Source: Cepaea nemoralis
Lineage: Eukaryota > Mollusca > Gastropoda > Stylommatophora > Helicidae
Assembly: GCA_014155875.1 (NCBI GenBank)
Contig: JACEFZ010027947.1
Coordinates: 186,001-250,000, forward strand
Direction of reading: 5' to 3'
DNA length: 64,000 nt
This document shows positions 61,201-64,000 of the stretch, in pieces (within the stretch, counting starts at the first letter, position 1; the number at the start of each line of letters is the position of its first letter). The position numbers were made by a program, and so were the translations under genes. Under the pieces are notes generated by a model. It searched no databases. It had not been told where the DNA came from and saw nothing but the letters and a program-made list of their open reading frames with translations.

Positions 61201-62747
61201 GGCACAGTAAACCATCATCATGTGCCATGCTAATAAACGTGGGCGGTCATGTTTTGCCATCTCACTTGATCACCAAAGTCGTGGATCAGTTCTAGTGTTC
61301 TTGTCTCGACCATACAACGTGGCCAAGCCATCCAGGTATTTACTTCTCTGCCCCTCCCTTGCTCTCTTCCCCTCGATCTTGCCAGTTGTCACCAAGTTCT
61401 CCAATTTATTTTTTCTCATAACGTGACCAAAAAATTGTCACACAGTGAATGCTAATGGCCAGGTTTACAGGCTTCCCATTGCTGGACTCAAATATTGGCT
61501 CTAAAGCATTTAAGACTTGGCTGGTTGTGATCCTCTGATGAGTGTGTGTTAATCCTCTAAAAGTCCGATGGTGGTTTGTGAATCCTGAAAGTCTTATAGT
61601 GTTTGTGAATCCTAAAAGTCGAGACGCAGGGGTGTTTCGAAGGCACCAAGGCCAGGTTCTATACTAACCAAGACCTACTAACACGTCCTCGCCGTGCGTC
61701 CTGGGCAACAGGTCCCTTCGGGGTCCTGGCTAACATAGTAGGTTTGCTGATTCTTCCGAAGTCGGAGAGTATCTGCCTGCACGACGAGGAACCACCAGTC
61801 TGCACACCAATAAGCCAGACATGGGACAACATATACTCACGCAAACTTCAGGTCCTGTATGACATCACACTGATGTTGGACAACAGGATGTCTTCATCCG
61901 ACATACAGGACCTTGCGCTGTAGTTCACAGCCAGCGAACACAAGCAAGCAAGCAATCCTAAAAGTCTGATGAATTGGTATTTACTTAGTCTACATTCTGA
62001 ATAGGACTTGGAGTCTGTTGGAGTGAGGGTTATGTAATACTTACCACTCAGTAACGCACAACTTACCCATTCTCCACACGGGAAGGTAGTGAAAAAACCA
62101 GTACAGGACACTACTTAAGGCAACTTAATTGGAATGAGTATACTTTAAACCCTTTAATGAGGTACCTATGACAGGTCAAGAAAACTGGTAGGGAATTTAT
62201 TTGATCCTAGAAAAATACTGCTCATGAATCGTGGAGGAAATTTAAGGAGAGGCACTAATCACTGATGCTGGAACTTCAACAGCCCCTCCCCACAGTGCCT
62301 AACAGCATTAGTAGAAGACGACAACGACCAGAGTACCATAACTGAGGGGTCTGTACTGCAGAGTTCTCCTTCCCCTCTCCTGGCCCGACATCTGTGGGGT
62401 GTGCTAGACCAGTACTGAAACTTCACACCTATGGACAGACATTTGGAGGTACCCAGATTATGATGCTGCACTGAGAGACAGGCTGGGATGTGGGCCCAGG
62501 TTCACTGTTTCCGCTACGGGTTTTAGGCATTTAATTACCAACAGACTCCAGCTTACAACCCAGAAATACCCTATCAGAGTTTTAGTTAATTATCTGGTTT
62601 TTTGTGTTGTATGTAAATGTAATTATAAAAGATGGTTTCACTAGACATTCCTCTGACTCCTCAGCTCATCATGAAAATGAAGACCAATGCCGTCAGCTGG
62701 AACCCCATGCAAGCGTTTGTGTTCACAGCAGCTTGTGACGATTACAA
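40164..62747 (+). CDS. DCAF13 (WDSOF1 / Sof1 orthologue), exons 1-7, 3' part outside window
   Basis: WD40-repeat nucleolar protein. Known orthologues (yeast Sof1, human DCAF13) act in the small-subunit processome with U3 snoRNP for 18S rRNA maturation, and DCAF13 also serves as a DDB1-CUL4 substrate receptor. The join is 40164-40260, 52535-52734, 55455-55563, 57818-57904, 58900-59055, 60431-60508 and 62665-62747 (~270 codons of a ~445-residue family). Conserved words include LSRNPDNYKRETKLD, REYQRALNATKLERVFAKPF, CIDHHEKEDIFVTCGQ and TNAVSWNPMQAF. All visible introns are GT-AG and phases agree, except that exon 3 carries one extra base in a T6 run. Exon 7 ends in phase 2 at GATTACAA, so further exons lie to the right. 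Strong homology along the whole length makes the call secure. Confidence 0.95.
40412..40610. repeat. Intronic sequence with C37 homopolymer
   Basis: An uninterrupted run of about 37 C lies at 40577-40613. The apparent Pro-rich open frame is an artefact of the run. Runs this long are prone to length error. Confidence 0.85.
40614..40842 (+). repeat. Family-1 dispersed repeat copy
   Basis: It starts GCATATCCTTTACAGGACTT directly after the C run and ends at CAGAGATACCGGC. It lies in DCAF13 intron 1. Confidence 0.85.
40843..41130. repeat. Simple-sequence cluster
   Basis: It contains A/T-rich AAATAAATA words (40855-40920), a GT/T run (40920-40940), C14 (~41,068-41,082) and (CA)n (41,083-41,108). 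Confidence 0.85.
41131..42170. other. AT-rich intronic sequence, no gene seen
   Basis: No conserved frame is seen. A ~40 bp word GCAGCTGATGTAATTGTAGT at ~41,906 matches the SINE-linked sequence at 37,665 and 38,054, so a fragment of that repeat is present. Confidence 0.5.
42180..42365. repeat. (ATCC/ATCT/GTCT)n tetranucleotide microsatellite
   Basis: Interrupted tetranucleotide repeats with a CCCGCCCGCCC patch in the middle. The Ser/Ile/Leu-rich frames are by-products. Confidence 0.93.
42366..42675. repeat. Probable end of an unidentified transposable element
   Basis: The stretch ATCAGATGGACCGTTCGCGA...AAAGGACACACAAACAAAGAC ... ATATATATAGATT has the form of a common dispersed-element 3' end in invertebrates. 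No second copy is in the window and no enzyme is visible. Confidence 0.35.
42680..42880 (+). repeat. Family-1 dispersed repeat copy
   Basis: It matches the family from GTCAACCCCAGCATTTTTTT through CGCAAGGCGGTCTACTTTCA and lies 30 bp left of the LTR element. Confidence 0.8.
42913..43505 (-). repeat. 3' LTR of the retrotransposon
   Basis: 593 bp, bounded TGTCAACAAC ... GTCTTTGACA. The apparent ORFs in both LTRs are identical because the LTRs are. The outside flank is CATAT. The retrotransposon reads leftward, so this is its downstream LTR. Confidence 0.95.
43509..43522 (-). promoter_or_regulatory. Polypurine tract of the retrotransposon
   Basis: Immediately before the 3' LTR the minus strand reads AAGGGGGGCGGGTG, the purine run expected to prime plus-strand DNA synthesis. 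Its position next to the LTR supports the minus orientation of the element. Confidence 0.8.
43523..45780 (-). other. Retrotransposon 3' non-coding region
   Basis: About 2.3 kb of AT-rich sequence between RNase H remnants and the polypurine tract, with no frame of note on either strand. It could be a genuine long 3' untranslated region or fully decayed coding sequence. Confidence 0.6.
45780..46415 (-). pseudogene. Decayed reverse transcriptase (C-terminal part) and RNase H start
   Basis: Reading leftward, a frame with FNRLRLFGLTVKPRKIELGL (~46,350-46,290) matches the region after the catalytic box of Gypsy RTs. After a one-base shift it continues with LGHVIFQDQL. Further left come QVRSLLELVNY and then HPSCYVSRKITPA (~45,970-45,932), the RT-RNase H junction. 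WVIYAVAKLQRVL (~45,890-45,850) is RNase H. At least three frameshifts or stops separate these pieces, so no working enzyme is possible. Confidence 0.8.
46416..46705 (-). pseudogene. Integrase C-terminal (GPY/F-like) remnant joined to start of RT
   Basis: A KWQRLFKVV stretch (~46,685-46,660) continues, after a frame change, in the 76-codon frame 46646-46416 with IFHVNMRKLYFSR (~46,594-46,556). This is the pattern of the integrase C-terminal module of Gypsy elements. The same frame ends with DNVHTYSE (~46,455), which resembles a damaged YxDD catalytic box of RT. Integrase C-terminus is thus directly upstream of RT. The integrase catalytic core and RT fingers/palm are absent. Confidence 0.65.
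46649..47551 (-). CDS. Retrotransposon protease followed by integrase zinc-binding domain
   Basis: A frame open from about 47551 begins with a retropepsin: LLDSGSTLIG holds the catalytic Asp in a DSG motif, and DLILG near residue 65 is the second conserved strand. After ~110 residues without a known domain comes an integrase HHCC zinc-binding region with H191, H198, C222 and C225 (counting from the TTG at 47536). The RT and RNase H expected between them in ordinary Gypsy elements are missing here. No ATG starts the frame. It is offset by +1 from gag and overlaps it by only a few bases, so expression would need frameshifting or re-initiation, or the offset may be a mutation. Confidence 0.85.
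   Translation of the reverse strand, partial: VPCQCLLDSGSTLIGLRKELVNPGDYTGDTVKCRTFSGNIEIYPLAKAHIDSPFLSGTFTCAILNNPCTDLILGCLPQLKHCTIDEIVAWEKVKATITTAKTDTSKHHNILQDETLLMLSTTSTDDTNKQKLLHHQKSTLNVSPYLKLLKVKARVTKNASCLFRRKNGISTTGHATGNHEQVLPEQHRLTMPKYAHKTPVTGHLAYNNTRPGFFKKIKLCCHNVFACIVCQQLVQKFKGRHPTTEVQPSILAPKPFDRGRVSSTTNTQTTVQEPVILNLIKTDLGYFHTNEMATTIQGGT
47553..49136 (-). CDS. Retrotransposon Gag polyprotein, intact, 527 residues
   Basis: Structural protein expected to form the virus-like particle that packages element RNA. Residues ~20-165 are an E/K/Q-rich coiled coil. Residues ~170-345 are a capsid-like helical region (W185, ETIPTELRSSYQYI). Residue 376 onward has a Cys-rich CIHC...C389. A classical zinc knuckle C-X2-C-X4-H-X4-C lies at C419, C422, H427 and C432. 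Then come an acidic DGGSENESESES stretch and a second Cys/His cluster at 484-504. The start is the ATG at 49136, and the frame has no interruption, in contrast to pol. It is a Gypsy-type gag by position and zinc knuckle; exact clade is not assigned. Confidence 0.93.
   Translation of the reverse strand: MATLSDFIKAGKELELTGKELQQYADQKFKEAKEEQTRKENAERDERAQEREHQKELAEINKQKELEIKQQQLQQEKDIAERAEITKQKQLEDDKEIKLKELDLKQKQIDQDRELKQKEIDEMARVKEKQIQVESETQLKMKGLEVDSHAEISATKLRSQQEENKFNKYKNIIKPYCKDDSISAWTENVEYQFKYHQVPLEMWAPIYTKNLSGEPLKVIETIPTELRSSYQYIHDRIMQHFLLDAPGYQVQFSNLKPKPSETFIDYVSNVQSVLDRWLKAANIGKDFDRLKNLIAMDKVISTIPSPFAKFLQQSDIENIQQFEKKGSAYFSSNRDVFKTSNDSEIVSFVKDQTKNYQSNRKPYQKYDKKDKKMEKCIHCHLLHDTYAMCDKSPNYPAHLENVIKKQQSKRSAYRRAIKCFFCSCYGHYSNKCLGRQRMKASNAILIDTSSDGGSENESESESDLPNNQAENVCGAYDMLSFDSCERCHQFHTDAKLECGHTVLCSSESVNAAVASRGNLVFHNAIGQ
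49137..50300 (-). other. Retrotransposon 5' leader
   Basis: About 1.2 kb between the 5' LTR region and gag on the minus strand, without a sizeable frame. It would hold the packaging signal. A long leader is unusual but possible for a packaging-competent element. Confidence 0.55.
50301..50455. repeat. 63 bp direct repeat, ~2.4 copies, in the leader beside the 5' LTR
   Basis: The unit containing CACCACTTCTTGACACCACA and GGCGCTTTCGTCCAAG occurs at ~50368 and ~50431, with a partial copy from ~50305. It duplicates the putative primer-binding region. Confidence 0.9.
50431..50448 (-). promoter_or_regulatory. Candidate primer-binding site
   Basis: Fourteen bases inside the 5' LTR boundary, the minus strand reads TGGTGTCAAGAAGTGGTG, starting with the TGG complementary to a tRNA 3' CCA. 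The gap to the LTR is larger than usual and a second copy lies 63 bp further in, so the call is tentative. Confidence 0.4.
50463..51055 (-). repeat. 5' LTR of the retrotransposon
   Basis: 593 bp, same ends as the other LTR and two substitutions relative to it. It should hold the element promoter, reading leftward, opposite to DCAF13. The outside flank is CATAT. Confidence 0.95.
51061..51234. other. Intron 1 spacer
   Basis: Nothing recognised. Confidence 0.4.
51235..51440 (+). repeat. Family-1 dispersed repeat copy
   Basis: It runs from GCATATCCTTTACGGGACTT to TATGCGGGATTACAAACTGC, a nearly full-length copy. Confidence 0.85.
51615..51860 (+). repeat. tRNA-derived SINE copy
   Basis: A box-like TAGTTAAGAGCACTTGC and B box-like GGTTCGACTCC are spaced ~46 bases apart, followed by a body ending near AACATCAGCCCAGTG. 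There is no acceptor-stem pairing, so it is not a tRNA gene. Confidence 0.6.
52172..52440 (-). mobile_element. Longer copy of the (GAA)n-tailed SINE, with tRNA-like head
   Basis: Read on the minus strand it has GGGTTTGAATCTCC (B-box-like, ~52,405) and then the GGGAAGGTTAACCCGGTCAA body. It ends in GAAGAAGAA with a GATGTAGAAGAAG interruption. It extends ~70-90 bp further 5' than the 18,262 and 55,163 copies. Confidence 0.75.
52535..52734 (+). CDS. DCAF13 exon 2
   Basis: 200 bases after TTCTTTCAG, phase 1 in and phase 0 out at GGAGAG|GTGAGA. It encodes the linker and first WD repeat: HPFALDREYQRALNATKLE, VFAKPFLCGLEGHRD and AHILSAASDGE, the most conserved part of the family. Confidence 0.96.
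52762..52835 (+). repeat. Short family-1 repeat fragment
   Basis: It matches the first ~70 bp of the family (TTTTACAGAACATTGCAGTC) and begins 27 bp after exon 2. Confidence 0.65.
52855..53541 (+). repeat. (GTTA)n and family-2 dispersed repeat copy
   Basis: A GTTA tetranucleotide run (52,857-52,918) leads into GGTTCCAACTTCATGGCAAC, the start of family 2. The element ends near CCATGCTGGCGACCGGAAGT. It is the longest family-2 copy (~620 bp). Open frames of 61-130 codons inside have no recognisable domain and are not kept in the other copies. Confidence 0.75.
53542..53930. repeat. Two family-1 repeats in opposite orientation
   Basis: 53,545-53,735 is a minus-strand copy and 53,740-53,930 a plus-strand copy. 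They abut, so CAGTAGTTTGCCATTGCTTT appears on both strands and a long imperfect inverted repeat results. Confidence 0.8.
53931..54470. other. Intron 2 sequence, nothing recognised
   Basis: No conserved frame, tandem repeat or family match is seen. Confidence 0.4.
54475..54630 (+). repeat. SINE body fragment
   Basis: GATGCTTTCGGCAGG with flanking GGCGCTGGAGCAAAGGAGTT and GGCCGAGCCAT matches the body of the SINE at 38,440-38,575. The tRNA-like head is missing. Confidence 0.6.
54829..55150 (+). pseudogene. LINE C-terminal fragment (family D)
   Basis: A 91-codon frame has the LINE C-terminal pattern RIKWFGYLARMEQNRPAAS, then after a stop RNRWLDGVKETMKKSS. No RT core is present, so it is a 5'-truncated remnant in intron 2. 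Confidence 0.75.
55163..55311 (+). mobile_element. SINE-like insertion, 149 bp, with (GAA)n tail
   Basis: Flanked by the 11 bp direct repeat AAGTATGACAC (55152-55162 and 55312-55322). It begins TCCGGGAAGGTTAACCC, the same point as the 18,262 copy, and ends AGAAGAAGAAG. It inserted into the LINE fragment's downstream flank, giving a relative age order. Confidence 0.9.
55455..55563 (+). CDS. DCAF13 exon 3 (one extra base)
   Basis: It follows TATTACAG and ends before GTGAGT. It encodes IRLWDLATKRCVSSVAAHHG, the end of WD repeat 1 and start of repeat 2. As read it is 109 bases and leaves the frame one base out relative to exon 4. The run GCAGTTTTTTCTCTCG contains six T. Five T would give a phase-0 exon whose end aligns with the family (A-V-F-L-S before C-G-Q-D). 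Confidence 0.93.
55690..55925. repeat. G-run duplication in intron 3
   Basis: Two long G homopolymers (~55,747-55,766 and ~55,795-55,808), each followed by AGAAA and preceded by CATT or CAT. Confidence 0.8.
55926..56424. other. Intron 3 sequence, nothing recognised
   Basis: No gene or tandem structure is seen. Confidence 0.4.
56425..56684. repeat. 52 bp minisatellite, five copies
   Basis: Units beginning GAAATGTTACCTGGCAACCA start at 56425, 56477, 56529, 56581 and 56633, exactly 52 bp apart with one or two substitutions each. Low divergence indicates recent expansion. Confidence 0.97.
56685..57817. other. Intron 3 remainder, nothing recognised
   Basis: AT-rich sequence without a supported gene. 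Frames of 60-70 codons lack domains. Confidence 0.4.
57818..57904 (+). CDS. DCAF13 exon 4
   Basis: 87 bases (29 codons), phase 0 on both sides, TTTTCAG|TGTGGC ... AACAAG|GTATTG. It encodes CGQDANIKFW (end of WD repeat 2) and the variable linker ending ILNK, which aligns with the family's ILGK before the next exon. Confidence 0.93.
57950..58170. repeat. ~41-47 bp minisatellite in intron 4
   Basis: Five imperfect copies of TTATTGGATATCGTTGGTCA with TGTGAGACAGCCTCTG. Confidence 0.88.
58320..58870. repeat. ~60 bp minisatellite in intron 4
   Basis: About nine degenerate copies of CCTAAAGTTATGGACTGACA, TTATTTTTCTC and TGAGTTTTATTGTGACAATC. It ends 30 bp before exon 5 and fills most of the short intron. 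Confidence 0.92.
58900..59055 (+). CDS. DCAF13 exon 5
   Basis: 156 bases (52 codons), phase 0 both sides. It encodes CIDHHEKEDIFVTCGQSLDV and YKWGLDSMHYVKFNRIE, matching the third WD repeat and the start of the fourth. Confidence 0.95.
59113..59602 (+). repeat. Family-2 dispersed repeat copy
   Basis: It begins GTTTCAACTTTACAGCAACA and ends CGCCATATTGGACCGGAAGT. It is the third copy in the window, ~490 bp. Confidence 0.75.
59660..59960 (+). repeat. tRNA-derived SINE copy
   Basis: A-box-like TGGTAGCACAATGGCCAGC and B-box-like GGGTTCAAATTC (~59,718) are followed by a ~200 bp body with ATATGGGGGTGGCACCATAT. Related sequence may be present near 61,090-61,160. Confidence 0.6.
60020..60118. repeat. 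Short direct duplication
   Basis: CATACCAAGGGTGTCTTGG-like sequence occurs at ~60022 and ~60090. Confidence 0.7.
60137..60172. repeat. C13 / G12 homopolymer palindrome
   Basis: A run of 13 C, eleven bases ATCTGTGTAGT, then a run of 12 G. The two arms can pair to a perfect hairpin. Confidence 0.95.
60431..60508 (+). CDS. DCAF13 exon 6
   Basis: 78 bases (26 codons), phase 0 both sides, after TTTTCCCCAG. It encodes VAVAADDRSIMLYDTRGSS, the fourth WD repeat with the SIMLYD strand typical of the family. Confidence 0.94.
60590..60960 (-). pseudogene. LINE family B reverse transcriptase fragment
   Basis: On the minus strand a CFIDYTTAFN...RHVNMMKML frame (60,600-60,690) is the RT region around the FxDYxKAFD motif. 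Weaker LINE-like sequence continues to ~60,950. It is homologous to 34,806-34,900. Confidence 0.7.
61200..61440 (-). pseudogene. LINE family B C-terminal fragment
   Basis: Complement of the tails at 33,960-34,140 and 35,700-35,920: the words for TTGGCCACGTTG (minus WLGHVVW-like) and CATGACCGCCCACG are shared. It is broken. Confidence 0.7.
61621..61953 (+). mobile_element. 5'-truncated LINE insertion, 333 bp, with target duplication
   Basis: Flanked by the perfect 13 bp direct repeat AATCCTAAAAGTC (61608-61620 and 61954-61966). A plus-strand frame without ATG runs from the left edge to TAG at 61921 (about 100 codons, with WDNIYSRKLQVLYDI and SSSDIQDLAL at its end). A ~30 bp 3' end finishing in (AAGC)n follows. 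This layout is that of the last part of a LINE ORF plus microsatellite tail. The protein itself is not recognised. Confidence 0.75.
61967..62640. other. Intron 6 remainder, nothing recognised
   Basis: No supported gene or repeat. Minus-strand frames of 70-87 codons have no domain. Confidence 0.4.
62665..62747 (+). CDS. DCAF13 exon 7
   Basis: 83 bases after CTCCTCAG, phase 0 in and phase 2 out at GATTACAA|GTGAGT. It encodes MKMKTNAVSWNPMQAFVFTA, the fifth WD repeat. The gene must continue beyond the window with the remaining WD repeats and the Sof1-like C-terminal domain. Confidence 0.94.
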
Positions 62748-62761
62748 GTGAGTGATTGTGT

Positions 62762-62870
62762 CCAGCTCTGTAGACATGTGTGGTAGCTCTGTAGCTATGT
62801 GTGGTTGCTCTGTAGACATATTTGGTAACTCTGTAGACATATTTGGTAACTCTGTAGACACGTTTGGTCT
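62762..62870. repeat. 21 bp minisatellite, ~5 copies
   Basis: Units of the form AGCTCTGTAGACATATTTGGT begin a few bases after exon 7. Confidence 0.9.
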
Positions 62871-62949
62871 AGTGAGGGCGCCGGTTGCTTCTGTCAGTGA
62901 TCAGGTTTATCCCAGTGTTCTGTTTTCTTTAATGGGTCTTATTTATCAT

Positions 62950-63115
62950 TTCTATAGGCAGTAGTCTGTATTTACAGTTTTTTTCCCTCTAGGCAATAGT
63001 TTGTGTTTACTATCTTTTCTGTAGGCAGTAGTCTGTGTGTTTACTGTATTTTCTTAAGGCAGTAGTCTGTGTGTTTACTGTGTTCTATTCTGTAGGCAGT
63101 AGTCTGTTTACAGTG
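62950..63115. repeat. ~37 bp degenerate repeat
   Basis: Four to five copies of TAGGCAGTAGTCTGTGTGTT with TACTGTTTTTTCTG-like spacers. Confidence 0.85.
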
Positions 63116-63720
63116 TGTCTTCTGATGGTTCACCTGTATAATGTGGTCTTCTGATAGGTCTAATGGGGGACTTTATGTTAGGTCTAATGGGGGACTTTAT
63201 GTTAGGTCTAATGGGGGTTGCCTGTGTGTCTACTTTGTTGTCATACATTATCTGATGAATCTTCTGTGGGTCCTTTGCTGTCTTGTGATATGTCTCCTGT
63301 GTCTTATGATATGTTTCCTGTGTCCTCTGATATGTTTCCTGTGTCTTGTGGTAGGTTCCCTGTGTCATTGATGGTTCTCCCGTGTCTTCTGTTATGTCCC
63401 CCTTGTCTTGTGCTAGGGTTCCTGTGTCTTCTGATAGGTCTGCTGTGCATGTCCAAGATCTACTAAGGGTCTTCCGTATGTCTACTTTGTTGTCTTGTGT
63501 TTTCTGGTGTCTTCTGTGTCTATAGTGTCTTCTGATGAGTGTAGGTCTAGTGTGTTTTATGATCAAATTAGGTCTCTAGTGTAGGTCTATAGTGTCTTAT
63601 GATGAGTGTAGGTCTCTAGTTCAGGTCCACAGTGTGTCTTCTGATGAATGTAGGTCTCTAGTGTAGATCTTCTGTGTCTTATTGTGTATCTTGTTTCTAG
63701 TGTGGAACTTTGTATGTCTT
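63113..63720. repeat. Degenerate minisatellite complex in intron 7
   Basis: It contains three copies of AGGTCTAATGGGGGACTTTATGTT (24 bp, 63,157-63,220), then many copies of a ~23 bp word TCTTCTGATATGTTTCCTGT, then TGTAGGTCTCTAGT-type words to ~63,720. The 152-codon Thr/Gln-rich minus frame is produced by the repeat. Confidence 0.85.
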
Positions 63721-63819
63721 CATATTTTTCATTCTCATTGAAGATTTGTGTGATGCCTACTTGGTTTCATCCTTTTCTTGATGTATCTGTCTCAAATCTA
63801 TTATAAAAACATGAAAATA

Positions 63820-64000
63820 AATATCAGTGAATGAGATCAAGATCAGGCAGTTACGTTACTTAGGCCTTACAAAGAGACAGCTCCTTGTTAAAAATGTGCT
63901 GAGGAGAAAGTGGCAAATAGAGAGAGACAGCTTCTTGTTAAAAATGTGCTGAGGAGAAAGTGGCAAATAGAGGAAGACCGAATTTACTGAGAAGAGAATT
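63820..64000 (+). pseudogene. LINE C-terminal fragment with 50 bp tandem duplication
   Basis: A plus frame starts EIKIRQLRYLGLTKRQLLVK, typical of a LINE C-terminus. The ~50 bp segment GAGACAGCTTCTTGTTAAAA to GTGGCAAATAGAG is present twice (63,874 and 63,924), shifting the frame. It is cut by the window edge. Confidence 0.6.

Noticed and set aside
63108..63566. 152-codon minus-strand protein with SEDTGTLAQDKG-type repeats
   Set aside because: It is an open frame created by the intron 7 minisatellite, on the strand opposite to the gene.

Overview
The window looks like nuclear DNA of an intron-rich invertebrate, most likely a lophotrochozoan and perhaps a mollusc. This rests on one split, conserved animal gene, many LINE and tRNA-derived SINE fragments, a Ty3/Gypsy-type LTR element, and microsatellites. 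The species cannot be named from sequence alone. No bacterial operons, rRNA genes, credible tRNA genes or CRISPR arrays were seen.

Positions 1 to about 30,350 are one tandem satellite array that runs off the left edge. It has two levels: short ~33-34 bp monomers, nearly all carrying a GAAGAC core, and a ~1.5 kb higher-order unit that adds a ~400 bp non-monomeric core. About 18 units can be placed. Three units carry a ~430 bp internal duplication at the same place. One unit holds a 143 bp SINE-like insertion with a 12 bp target duplication. Another holds a 2.28 kb insertion dominated by an almost G-free C/A minisatellite. The right-hand edge copies are progressively diverged.

Positions 30,350 to 40,000 are intergenic DNA packed with repeats. 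They include a 5'-truncated LINE with reverse transcriptase and a C-terminal C2H2 finger (31,968-33,540, minus) and fragments of two other LINE families. There is also a 389 bp composite tandem repeat built from two SINE-like families, and a hAT-type MITE nested inside a longer inverted-repeat element (39,317-39,950).

From 40,164 to beyond the right edge, on the plus strand, lies the first ~60% of a DCAF13 (WDSOF1/Sof1) orthologue in seven exons. The product is a WD40 nucleolar protein of the small-subunit processome and a DDB1-CUL4-associated factor. Exon phases fit throughout except for one extra T in a T6 run at the end of exon 3.

Intron 1 (12.3 kb) contains a complete-ended LTR retrotransposon (42,913-51,055, antisense to the gene). 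It has 593 bp LTRs with only two differences seen, a 5 bp CATAT target duplication and a polypurine tract. Its 527-codon gag is intact and is followed by a protease. The rest of pol is decayed and deleted, but what remains lies in the order protease, integrase zinc-binding, integrase C-terminal, reverse transcriptase, RNase H. That is Copia-like order with Gypsy-like sequence, as known for the Gmr1-like group. The other introns hold SINE, LINE and dispersed-repeat copies and several clean minisatellites.
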